Origin: an uncultured Granulicatella sp. | GTDB taxonomy: Bacteria; Bacillota; Bacilli; Lactobacillales; Aerococcaceae | Reading direction: 5' to 3' | Length of the DNA stretch: 10,912 nt | Assembly (NCBI GenBank): GCA_900551535.1 | Contig: URWJ01000040.1 | Span: 1 to 10,912 of the forward strand | Shown: positions 1-5,465 of the stretch, one piece after another | Layout of the letters: every line of letters begins with the position of its first letter | Numbering within the stretch: the first letter of the stretch is position 1 | The notes under the pieces: generated by a model | Told to the model about the DNA's origin: nothing | The model's database searches: none | Seen by the model: only the letters and a program-made list of their open reading frames with translations | Position numbers and translations under genes: made by a program

Positions 1-801
1 TTCTAAGAATTCAGGATAGTTCTTTAAGAAGTAATACGCTAATGTTGCTAAATCACGTGCTGTTGTTTGGTTGTACTCATCTGGCACACCTTCAACAACA
101 TATAATCCACGAAACGCTGACACAACAGCCCCACTAGGATTATAGAATTTAGAATTTGTCATTCCTAATTCTTTCGCTTTATCATTCATCATCTTAATGT
201 ATTCTTCGTTTGATTTACTAATCGCGTGTGATAACATCACTGTCGCAACGTTAGAGGAAGGATACATCATCAGATAAAGTAAATCGCGCACTGGATATTC
301 AATCCCTGCTCTGATTTGGTTATTACTAATATCATCGATAGTAGAAATAGCTCTATCTTCTTCTGTTGCTGTAATTTTAGTATCTAATGTGAGCTTGCCT
401 GCTTTAATCGCATCATACACAAGATACGCTGTCATTAATTTAGTTGTACTCGCTGGATCCCATGGTTTATCAATATTATCACCATAAAGAATTTGACCAG
501 TCTCAGCATCGACTAAAATAGCCCCTTCAGGTTTGTAGTATTCACTAACATCATACCCATAACGAGCTGTAATCTCGAAAATATCTTCTTCAATCGGAAG
601 GTCTTTCGACGTTGTTGTTGTCGTTGTTTGCTCTGTTGTCTCAGTGGCTTCTGTTGTTTCTGGAGCCTCTGTTTGTTCAACAACAGTAGTTCCTTCTCCC
701 GGTTCTTGTGTGGTTTCTTCAGCAGCAATTGGCGCTAAAGCAGAAAGTGCGAATGCACAGGTCATTAATCCCAAAAGAAACTTAAATTTACGTTTTTCCA
801 T
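1..801 (-). CDS. dacA: D-alanyl-D-alanine carboxypeptidase (PBP5/6-like, peptidase S11), 3' end cut off by window edge
   Basis: This is the N-terminal 267 residues of a penicillin-binding D,D-carboxypeptidase, which removes the terminal D-Ala from peptidoglycan stem peptides outside the membrane. Residues 1-27 form a signal peptide: basic MEKRKFK, a hydrophobic core, then ...LAPIAA. Residues 28 to about 67 are a Thr/Glu-rich spacer. The catalytic domain begins near residue 68. It has the S-x-x-K motif STTK at 118-121 (nucleophile Ser118) and S-x-N as SSN at 182-184. The third motif (K-T-G), the C-terminal domain and any membrane anchor lie beyond position 1. The ATG at 801 has AAGGAGG at 808-814, six bases upstream, and a good promoter just before it. 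The frame is open to the edge. The family call is firm. The symbol is by family only, since paralogues exist. The spacer puts Ser118 further from the N-terminus than in typical DacA proteins. Confidence 0.9.
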   Translation of the reverse strand, partial: MEKRKFKFLLGLMTCAFALSALAPIAAEETTQEPGEGTTVVEQTEAPETTEATETTEQTTTTTTSKDLPIEEDIFEITARYGYDVSEYYKPEGAILVDAETGQILYGDNIDKPWDPASTTKLMTAYLVYDAIKAGKLTLDTKITATEEDRAISTIDDISNNQIRAGIEYPVRDLLYLMMYPSSNVATVMLSHAISKSNEEYIKMMNDKAKELGMTNSKFYNPSGAVVSAFRGLYVVEGVPDEYNQTTARDLATLAYYFLKNYPEFLE

Positions 802-826
802 TCCTATCCTCCTTATAATTCAATTT

Positions 827-855
827 ATTTTACAAAGAAATTCTTAAGATTTCAA
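827..855 (-). promoter_or_regulatory. Sigma-A-type promoter of the carboxypeptidase gene
   Basis: On the minus strand a TTGAAA -35 box (855-850) is followed by exactly 17 bases and a TAAAAT -10 box (832-827). Transcription would start near 820, just ahead of the AAGGAGG ribosome binding site at 814-808, giving a short leader of about 20 bases. The promoter sits directly after the terminator of the preceding gene, so the carboxypeptidase is probably transcribed on its own. Confidence 0.75.
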
Positions 856-907
856 ATAGAAAGAAGCAAATTCGTAACATTTTTGTAATCTTTACGAAAT
901 TTGCTTC
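851..907 (-). terminator. Hairpin terminator overlapping the stop codon of the acidic hypothetical gene
   Basis: Arms at 892-907 and 863-877 pair over 15 bases with one bulged T and a 14-base loop. On the minus strand the hairpin is followed by TTTCTATTT. The upstream arm starts inside the last codons of the hypothetical gene and includes its TAA (894-892), so coding sequence and terminator share bases. The T-tract is imperfect and overlaps the -35 region of the next promoter. Confidence 0.65.
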
Positions 908-1491
908 CAACTTTTTTCAACATTATTCATTAAATTATTAAGACGTTCCACTCTTCTTTCTAGTATTGAGAAAATTAAAACATGCTCATCATCTAACTCA
1001 ATCGTGCCAAGTACAATCCCTGCTTGTTGTAGCTTAGATGCAGCACACTCTAAATACTCCGATACCAAACAGTCTACAGAGCATGTTTGAAGCTCTTGTA
1101 ATGCGATTCCCTTTAACAGCTTTAATCTTGGGAGCTTGCTAGCTAATGTACTCGCATTATCTCTCCAATAAATTTGAGTCGCATAAGCTTCTTTTTCCAG
1201 CGTTAAAAGCATTAACAACCAGTAATCATCTTGTGCTTGTTCTAAAAGTTCAGCATATTCGTCATTCCAACTCTGATCATCTTCGCGTAATTCTTCAATC
1301 AACAAATCAGGATTATCAAAATAATTCTCTAAAAGTTCTCTGATGCGCTCACTATGACCAGTAATAATATCGGCAATTTGATGATAGGCCTCTTCATCAG
1401 AATCACTATCTACTTCTACAGACTCACTATAAAACGTCTCTTCCATTTCGAAATCGTCTTTTTGTTTATTTTTTCGATTAAATAACCACAT
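892..1491 (-). CDS. Acidic protein of unknown function, 199 residues
   Basis: I do not recognise this protein. It starts with a short basic stretch (MWLFNRKNKQK, 1-11), then a very acidic segment (residues 12-35, rich in Glu, Asp and Ser), followed by what looks like a mostly helical body from about residue 36 to 199. Cysteines lie at 137, 141 and 149, a C-x3-C-x7-C spacing that could be a metal or redox site but is not a known motif to me. There is no signal peptide or membrane segment, so it is probably cytoplasmic. The frame stays open upstream to a TTG at 1536, but I prefer ATG 1491: it has GTGAGG eight bases upstream (1505-1500), and the TTG lies within the extended -10 box of the apparent promoter. 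It has its own promoter and terminator, between guaC and the carboxypeptidase gene; that context gives no functional clue. Confidence 0.75.
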   Translation of the reverse strand: MWLFNRKNKQKDDFEMEETFYSESVEVDSDSDEEAYHQIADIITGHSERIRELLENYFDNPDLLIEELREDDQSWNDEYAELLEQAQDDYWLLMLLTLEKEAYATQIYWRDNASTLASKLPRLKLLKGIALQELQTCSVDCLVSEYLECAASKLQQAGIVLGTIELDDEHVLIFSILERRVERLNNLMNNVEKSWKQIS

Positions 1492-1526
1492 AGGTTGTGC
1501 CTCACTTTGACTGAGTTCTTTTCCAT

Positions 1527-1555
1527 AGTATATCAAACATATTCCGAAGAATAAA
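1527..1555 (-). promoter_or_regulatory. TG-extended -10 promoter for the acidic hypothetical gene
   Basis: On the minus strand, TGA followed by TATACT (1535-1527) fits the TGnTATAAT extended -10 form. The -35 at 17 bases is TTTATT (1555-1550), which is weak, as is usual for extended -10 promoters. The predicted start is near 1520, downstream of the alternative TTG codon at 1536 and upstream of the GTGAGG site and ATG at 1491. Confidence 0.6.
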
Positions 1556-1560
1556 TACGA

Positions 1561-1594
1561 AAAACTAAAAAGCAGAAAGATTTCTCCTTCTGCT
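1561..1594 (-). terminator. Rho-independent terminator of guaC
   Basis: The minus strand carries a nine-pair stem, AGCAGAAGG (1594-1586) with CTTTCTGCT (1579-1571), one G-U pair and a six-base loop. It is followed by TTTTAGTTTT. It begins 12 bases after the guaC stop codon and separates guaC from the hypothetical gene. Confidence 0.85.
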
Positions 1595-1605
1595 CGTTAA
1601 TTATT

Positions 1606-2592
1606 CTAAATTGAATCTCCGTTAAAAATTGAGTTTTTAACGATAACATAATCTACTTTACGGATGGCTTCAATATCTTTACCACCTGCATATGAGATTG
1701 ATGATTGTAAGTCTTGTTGCATTTCGATAAGAGTATCTTCTAAAGAACCTTTATAAGGAACAACAATTTTCTTACCTTCAACATTTTTACGTTCGCCTTT
1801 CTGGAATTCTGACGCACTACCAAAGTATTCTTTAAACATTTGGCCATTCACTTCGACAGTCTTACCTGGAGACTCTTCATGTCCAGCAAATAATGATCCA
1901 ATCATGACCATAGTAGCACCAAAACGAATGGATTTAGCAATATCTCCGTGAGTACGGATTCCACCATCCGCAATCAATGGTTTACGTGCAGCTTTTGAGC
2001 ACCAACGTAGTGCAGCAAGTTGCCATCCACCAGTACCAAAACCTGTCTTAATTTTAGTAATACATACTTTACCAGGTCCAATCCCTACTTTAGTAGCATC
2101 AGCACCGGCATTTTCTAATTCACGAACGGCCTCTGGAGTACCTACGTTACCTGCGATTACAAATGACTCTGGTAAATGTTTTTTAATATGCTTAATCATG
2201 TCAATCACTGAATTAGAATGACCATGTGCAATATCAATTGTAATGTAATCAGGAACAAGTCCATTTTCTTTTAATTCTACAATAAAATCATATTCTTGAG
2301 GTTTTACACCAACACTAATTGATGAGATTAATCCACGTTCTTTCATTCGTTTTACAAATGGTAAACGGCTAGCTTCATCAAAGCGGTGCATAATATAAAA
2401 ATATCCGTTTTCTGCTAAAAATTCAGCAACAGATTCATCAATAACGGTTTGCATGTTAGCAGGAACCACTGGTAATTTAAAGGTGTGTTTCCCTAATTTA
2501 ACCGTAGTATCACACTCCGAACGACTATTTACAATACATTTATTTGGGATTAATTGAATATCCTCATAATCGAATGCATTTAATTCAAACAT
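1606..2592 (-). CDS. guaC: GMP reductase (Gram-positive GuaC/YumD type)
   Basis: This enzyme reduces GMP to IMP with NADPH, releasing ammonia, and so returns guanine nucleotides to the branch point of purine synthesis in the cytoplasm. The 328-residue length is normal for the Gram-positive branch. It is an IMPDH/GMPR-family TIM barrel with no CBS domains. Visible landmarks are the active-site loop GIGPGKVC with catalytic Cys177, then TKIKTGFGTGG (179-189), and the phosphate-binding segment ADGGIRTHGD (208-217) followed by GATMVMIGSLFAG. The C-terminal flap contains the EFQKGERKNVEGKK stretch. The lack of CBS domains and the GMPR-type sequence around the Cys argue against IMP dehydrogenase. 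ATG 2592 has AGGAGG seven bases upstream. It is flanked by terminators on both sides and so forms its own transcription unit. No purine riboswitch is visible upstream. Confidence 0.95.
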   Translation of the reverse strand: MFELNAFDYEDIQLIPNKCIVNSRSECDTTVKLGKHTFKLPVVPANMQTVIDESVAEFLAENGYFYIMHRFDEASRLPFVKRMKERGLISSISVGVKPQEYDFIVELKENGLVPDYITIDIAHGHSNSVIDMIKHIKKHLPESFVIAGNVGTPEAVRELENAGADATKVGIGPGKVCITKIKTGFGTGGWQLAALRWCSKAARKPLIADGGIRTHGDIAKSIRFGATMVMIGSLFAGHEESPGKTVEVNGQMFKEYFGSASEFQKGERKNVEGKKIVVPYKGSLEDTLIEMQQDLQSSISYAGGKDIEAIRKVDYVIVKNSIFNGDSI

Positions 2593-2628
2593 TTAACATC
2601 CTCCTAATTCGTTAATGCGTACTTATGT

Positions 2629-2634
2629 AGTATA
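2629..2634 (-). promoter_or_regulatory. -10 box of the guaC promoter
   Basis: TATACT on the minus strand lies 37 bases before the guaC ATG, with the AGGAGG site between. At 16 to 18 bases upstream no hexamer resembles TTGACA, so the -35 is weak or replaced by an activator or other contact. A palindrome (2641-2650) occupies the spacer. Confidence 0.5.
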
Positions 2635-2640
2635 CATGAA

Positions 2641-2650
2641 TTCACGTGAA
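2641..2650. repeat. Perfect 10-base palindrome TTCACGTGAA in the guaC promoter spacer
   Basis: TTCACGTGAA is a perfect inverted repeat located between the -10 box (2629-2634) and the expected -35 position of the guaC promoter. A second, smaller inverted repeat (ATTCT-TTTC-AGAAT, 2661-2674) lies upstream. The placement would suit a repressor operator, but I do not know a regulator with this site, so this role is inference. Confidence 0.4.
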
Positions 2651-2703
2651 AATGCATTAAATTCTTTTCAGAATCTTTCAAAAACTTCTTGAATGAAGGC
2701 AAA

Positions 2704-2728
2704 CAAAAAAGCCTAGGCGAACCTAGGC
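2704..2728 (-). terminator. Rho-independent terminator after the Bax-inhibitor-1 family gene
   Basis: The minus strand has a perfect eight-pair stem, AGCCTAGG (2728-2721) with CCTAGGCT (2716-2709), a TTCG tetraloop, and then TTTTTT. It lies 14 bases after the stop codon of the membrane protein gene and would end the HAD-ftsY-membrane protein transcript. Confidence 0.93.
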
Positions 2729-2742
2729 TATAAAAGTATTGA

Positions 2743-3459
2743 TTAGTCTTTTCTGCTTCCGAATAGACGTAAGATATCTAAGAAGATATTGATGAAGTCT
2801 AGGTATAATTCTAATGCACCTAGAATCGCAATCCCTTCAAGAGCTGATTGTCCTTCGTAGTAGTCATACATATTTTTTAATTTTTGAGTGTCATACATTG
2901 TTAACACAGTGAATACTACTAATGAGATACCAGACATAATCAATTCAACTAATGAACTATGGAAGAAGAACAAGTTAATCAAGCTAGCAATGATTAACCC
3001 TAATAAAGCTCCCATTGCTTGACGACCAAAACTTGTTAAGTCTTTCTTCGTTGTAAATCCAACGATTGATAAACCTGCGAATAACGCACAAGTAGAAATA
3101 AACGCTTGTACGATACTTCCTAACTCATAAACTTGTGTTACTATGAAGAATGTAAATCCTGTTAATGCTGCATATAAACAATATGAAACAATATAACGAA
3201 TTGGTCTACCAAGTTCTTCATAATTTGGACGCATTACAAATACAAGTATTAATTGCGCAATAAAGATAACCCACATTCCGTATCCACGAGTCGTGACCAT
3301 GAAATTGAAGAATGCACTATAAAGCGCTGGAACTGTACTGAATAGGTAAGCAACTAAAGCAGAAATTGCTAGTCCTCCAAACATCCAAGCATACACTTTC
3401 ATGAAAAATTGATTTCTTCCAGCAATACTGGATTCAACACCATAATGATTATTTTCCAT
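2743..3459 (-). CDS. Bax inhibitor-1 / YccA-YbhL family integral membrane protein
   Basis: This is a 238-residue membrane protein of the UPF0005/BI-1 superfamily, whose characterised bacterial member YetJ is a pH-sensitive calcium leak channel. The physiological role here is not known. About seven hydrophobic segments can be seen, near residues 23-42, 62-77, 88-109, 115-136, 146-166, 168-188 and 207-230. The family signatures are M-Y-D-T-Q-K-L (Asp190) in the loop after segment six and L-Y-L-D-F-I-N (Asp221) in segment seven; these are likely equivalents of the paired acidic residues of YetJ, by inference. ATG 3459 has GAGG seven bases upstream. It follows ftsY by 35 bases with no terminator between, so it may be read both from the upstream promoter and from its own promoter inside the ftsY stop codon. 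A strong terminator follows it. Confidence 0.92.
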   Translation of the reverse strand: MENNHYGVESSIAGRNQFFMKVYAWMFGGLAISALVAYLFSTVPALYSAFFNFMVTTRGYGMWVIFIAQLILVFVMRPNYEELGRPIRYIVSYCLYAALTGFTFFIVTQVYELGSIVQAFISTCALFAGLSIVGFTTKKDLTSFGRQAMGALLGLIIASLINLFFFHSSLVELIMSGISLVVFTVLTMYDTQKLKNMYDYYEGQSALEGIAILGALELYLDFINIFLDILRLFGSRKD

Positions 3460-3493
3460 TATTTCGCCTCATTTCAAATTTTATTATAGATGT

Positions 3494-3522
3494 ATTATAG
3501 CATATCTTTTACTAAACCGTAA
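3494..3522 (-). promoter_or_regulatory. Consensus extended -10 promoter embedded in the end of ftsY
   Basis: On the minus strand, TGC-TATAAT (3502-3494) is a perfect extended -10 element; the -35 at 17 bases is TTACGG (3522-3517). The last two codons and stop of ftsY, ATG CTA TAA, supply most of these bases, and the TAA (3497-3495) lies inside TATAAT. A second TATAAT at 3488-3483 has a poorer -35. This promoter would drive the BI-1 family gene separately from ftsY. Confidence 0.7.
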
Positions 3523-4499
3523 ATAAATTGTTCTGGTTCAAATGGTTGTAAGTCGTCCATTTGCTCCCCTAAACCGATAAATTTCACCGGAATGTTTAAT
3601 TCATGACGAATTGAGAGTATCACTCCCCCTTTTGCAGTCCCGTCTAATTTCGTTAAAATCAAACCAGTAATGTTAATCGTCTCACCGAATTGTTTCGCTT
3701 GAACAAGAGCATTTTGACCAGTTGTTGCATCTAACACTAATAATGTTTCATCTGCACCTGTTTCAATTTCACGAGAGATAATACGATTCATCTTCTCTAA
3801 CTCTTTCATCAAGTTCACTTTATTTTGAAGACGACCCGCTGTATCAATTAATAAATAATCGAAGTTCTCTTCTTTGGCTTTCTTAATCGCATCAAATACA
3901 ACCGATGATGGATCTCCACCTTCACGTCCTGATACGACAGGAACGCCTACACGTTCGCCCCACACTTCTAATTGTTGGATAGCACCGGCACGGAACGTAT
4001 CTCCTGCAGCAAGTAATACTTTATTTCCTTCTTGTTTTAATCTCCAAGCGATTTTACCGATTGTAGTTGTTTTACCAACCCCATTCACGCCGACAAACAT
4101 TAATACGGTAGGACGTCCTTCTGCTTTCTTCAACGCGGATAAGTTATCTTCCCCTTTTTCGTAAATGTCGACCATCTTCTCAATGATGACCTCTTTTACT
4201 TGGCCTGAAGTCGTTGCATTTTGCAAACGAACTTCATCACGTAAGGCATCTGTAATGGCTAAAGTCATTTCAAAACCAACGTCTGAAGAAATAAATGTTT
4301 CTTCTAAATCTTCAAAGAAGTCTTCGTCGATTTCTCTGAAGTCTGCTAGGAATTCGTTTAGTCGATCTGAGAAACTACGACGTGTTTTCTCCATCCCTTT
4401 GTCATATTTCTCAATGACAATCGACTCTTTCGTCTCCTCATGTTTAATGACTTCATCTTCACCGGTAAAGGCACGTTTAATTCGATCAAATAATCCCAT
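3495..4499 (-). CDS. ftsY: Signal recognition particle receptor FtsY
   Basis: FtsY is the SRP-family GTPase that docks ribosome-nascent chain-Ffh complexes at the membrane and hands them to SecYEG. The 334-residue protein has a short N-terminal segment (1-40: MGLFDRIKRAF, then acidic), which fits the compact Gram-positive form in place of the long acidic A domain of E. coli. The helical N domain covers about 41-125. The G domain shows the P-loop GVNGVGKT (137-144), DTFRAGA (167-173), DTAGR (219-223) and TKLDGTAKGG (283-292), and the end of the domain has FIGLGE and DLQPFEPEQF. Ffh is excluded because there is no M domain. ATG 4499 has GTGAGGGG closely upstream, overlapping the end of the HAD gene, which stops 14 bases before; the two are co-transcribed. 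Its stop codon is part of the next promoter. Confidence 0.97.
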   Translation of the reverse strand: MGLFDRIKRAFTGEDEVIKHEETKESIVIEKYDKGMEKTRRSFSDRLNEFLADFREIDEDFFEDLEETFISSDVGFEMTLAITDALRDEVRLQNATTSGQVKEVIIEKMVDIYEKGEDNLSALKKAEGRPTVLMFVGVNGVGKTTTIGKIAWRLKQEGNKVLLAAGDTFRAGAIQQLEVWGERVGVPVVSGREGGDPSSVVFDAIKKAKEENFDYLLIDTAGRLQNKVNLMKELEKMNRIISREIETGADETLLVLDATTGQNALVQAKQFGETINITGLILTKLDGTAKGGVILSIRHELNIPVKFIGLGEQMDDLQPFEPEQFIYGLVKDML

Positions 4500-4513
4500 G
4501 TTTTCCCCTCACT

Positions 4514-5335
4514 TTACGCTTGTTTATTCATTTCTAAAATATGGTAAATGGCCTTTGCAACACCTGATTCTTCATTCGTTGCTGTAACATATTTCGCCAC
4601 ATCTTTGACTTCTTTTGAACCATTGCCCATGGCTACTGGATAACCGACAACTGTTAACATTGGTAAGTCGTTTTCCTCGTCACCACATGCTGCCATTTCA
4701 TCTAGCGAGATTCCTAGAATTTCTCCTAACATCTTCAAACCGTTCCCTTTTGAAACATGTTTAGGAACGACTTCTAATAAGAATGTTCTTGATTTCATAC
4801 AGTTGAAGCGTTCGAAGAATTCTTTTGGTAATTTTGCAATCCCTTCATCCAATATATCTTGAGCGATACAAAGAACCGCTTTATTAAAGATATGCCCCTC
4901 TTCAAAATCTTCCGGATTCTTTTGTTCAAATGTAATTGGGTGTGGTAATGTGTTATAAATTGACGGACGTCCTGCTGGAGGCGTTGGCTCGTAAGCTCTC
5001 ACCGTATCAATCATAACTAATGGAAGGCCTACTTTTGTCACTTCTTCATGACAGTACTTCATATCTTCCACTGTGTGTCCTGTTTGATATACGATTTCAC
5101 CATGTTTTGTTTTTTGAATCAAACCACCATTAAAGTTAATCGCGTAATCATCGTCTCCCATTAGGTCTAATTCTTCAAGTAAGTGGACAATACTTACAAT
5201 TGGTCGACCAGTACAAAGAACCACTTTAATCCCATTTTCTTTAGCCAATTTAATGGCTTTTTTATTCTCTTCTGTTATTTTCTTTTCACCAGTTAATAAT
5301 GTTCCATCTAAATCTAGTGCAATTAATTTAATCAA
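4514..5335 (-). CDS. Cof-type HAD-IIB phosphatase, YidA-like, TTG start
   Basis: This 273-residue cytoplasmic protein belongs to the HAD superfamily, subclass IIB (Cof family), which hydrolyses small phosphate esters such as sugar phosphates. The sequence follows E. coli YidA along its length, though the substrate here cannot be told. Motif I is DLDGTLL with nucleophile Asp8 and Asp10. Motif II is CTGRP with Thr42. The cap domain covers about 85-190. Motif III is Lys197 in VSKGNG and motif IV is GDEEND (218-223). The start is TTG 5335: it has AAAGGAG eight bases upstream (5350-5344), and the protein begins MIKLIALDLDG as family members do. It has its own promoter after the smc terminator and precedes ftsY by 14 bases. 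HAD genes between smc and ftsY are also found in streptococci. Confidence 0.93.
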   Translation of the reverse strand: MIKLIALDLDGTLLTGEKKITEENKKAIKLAKENGIKVVLCTGRPIVSIVHLLEELDLMGDDDYAINFNGGLIQKTKHGEIVYQTGHTVEDMKYCHEEVTKVGLPLVMIDTVRAYEPTPPAGRPSIYNTLPHPITFEQKNPEDFEEGHIFNKAVLCIAQDILDEGIAKLPKEFFERFNCMKSRTFLLEVVPKHVSKGNGLKMLGEILGISLDEMAACGDEENDLPMLTVVGYPVAMGNGSKEVKDVAKYVTATNEESGVAKAIYHILEMNKQA

Positions 5336-5343
5336 CTATAAAA

Positions 5344-5350
5344 CTCCTTT
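5344..5350 (-). promoter_or_regulatory. Ribosome binding site that supports the TTG start of the HAD gene
   Basis: AAAGGAG on the minus strand, eight bases before TTG 5335. No in-frame ATG or GTG exists near the expected N-terminus, so this site decides the start. Confidence 0.75.
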
Positions 5351-5369
5351 AAGCATTTCTGCTTTCATT

Positions 5370-5388
5370 ATACGCTCATTGAACGTAT
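5370..5388 (-). repeat. Short inverted repeat in the leader of the HAD-ftsY transcript
   Basis: An eight-pair hairpin (one G-U) with a three-base loop: on the minus strand ATACGTTC, AAT, then GAGCGTAT. It lies just downstream of the predicted transcription start and upstream of the ribosome binding site, and overlaps a second possible TATAAT (5372-5367). It could be an operator or a leader hairpin; it has no T-run and is not a terminator. Confidence 0.4.
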
Positions 5389-5395
5389 CTCTTAT

Positions 5396-5404
5396 AGTAT
5401 ACCA
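5396..5404 (-). promoter_or_regulatory. Extended -10 promoter for the HAD-ftsY unit
   Basis: TGG followed by TATACT (5404-5396, minus strand) fits TGnTATAAT. No good -35 is seen at 17 bases. It lies between the smc terminator (5425-5464) and the HAD start and would begin transcription near 5389. An alternative -10, TATAAT at 5372-5367, has a poorer -35. Confidence 0.55.
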
Positions 5405-5424
5405 CAAAACAAGCCATTCGTATT

Positions 5425-5464
5425 AAAAAAATAAGAGGTAGCACACGTTTGCCACCTCTTATTT
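5425..5464 (-). terminator. Strong rho-independent terminator after smc
   Basis: The arms 5464-5451 and 5442-5429 pair over 14 bases with one G-U pair and an eight-base loop. The hairpin is followed on the minus strand by an unbroken T-run. It starts one base after the smc stop codon (TAG, 5468-5466), and it separates the rnc-smc operon from HAD-ftsY. Confidence 0.95.
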
Positions 5465-5465
5465 C

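Noticed and set aside
513..728. Minus-strand frame of 71 codons, rich in Lys, Arg, Gln and Leu, in the carboxypeptidase region
   Set aside because: It is the shifted frame of the repetitive Thr/Glu spacer of the carboxypeptidase, whose own frame has a signal peptide and catalytic motifs.
2593..2742. Purine riboswitch or small RNA upstream of guaC
   Set aside because: The 150-base gap is accounted for by the upstream terminator, a -10 box and two short palindromes; I see no three-way junction or the conserved loop sequences of a guanine riboswitch.
4165..4587. Plus-strand open frame of 140 codons opposite ftsY and the HAD gene
   Set aside because: It spans the junction of two well-supported minus-strand genes and its Ser/Lys-rich product matches no family I know; it is a shadow.
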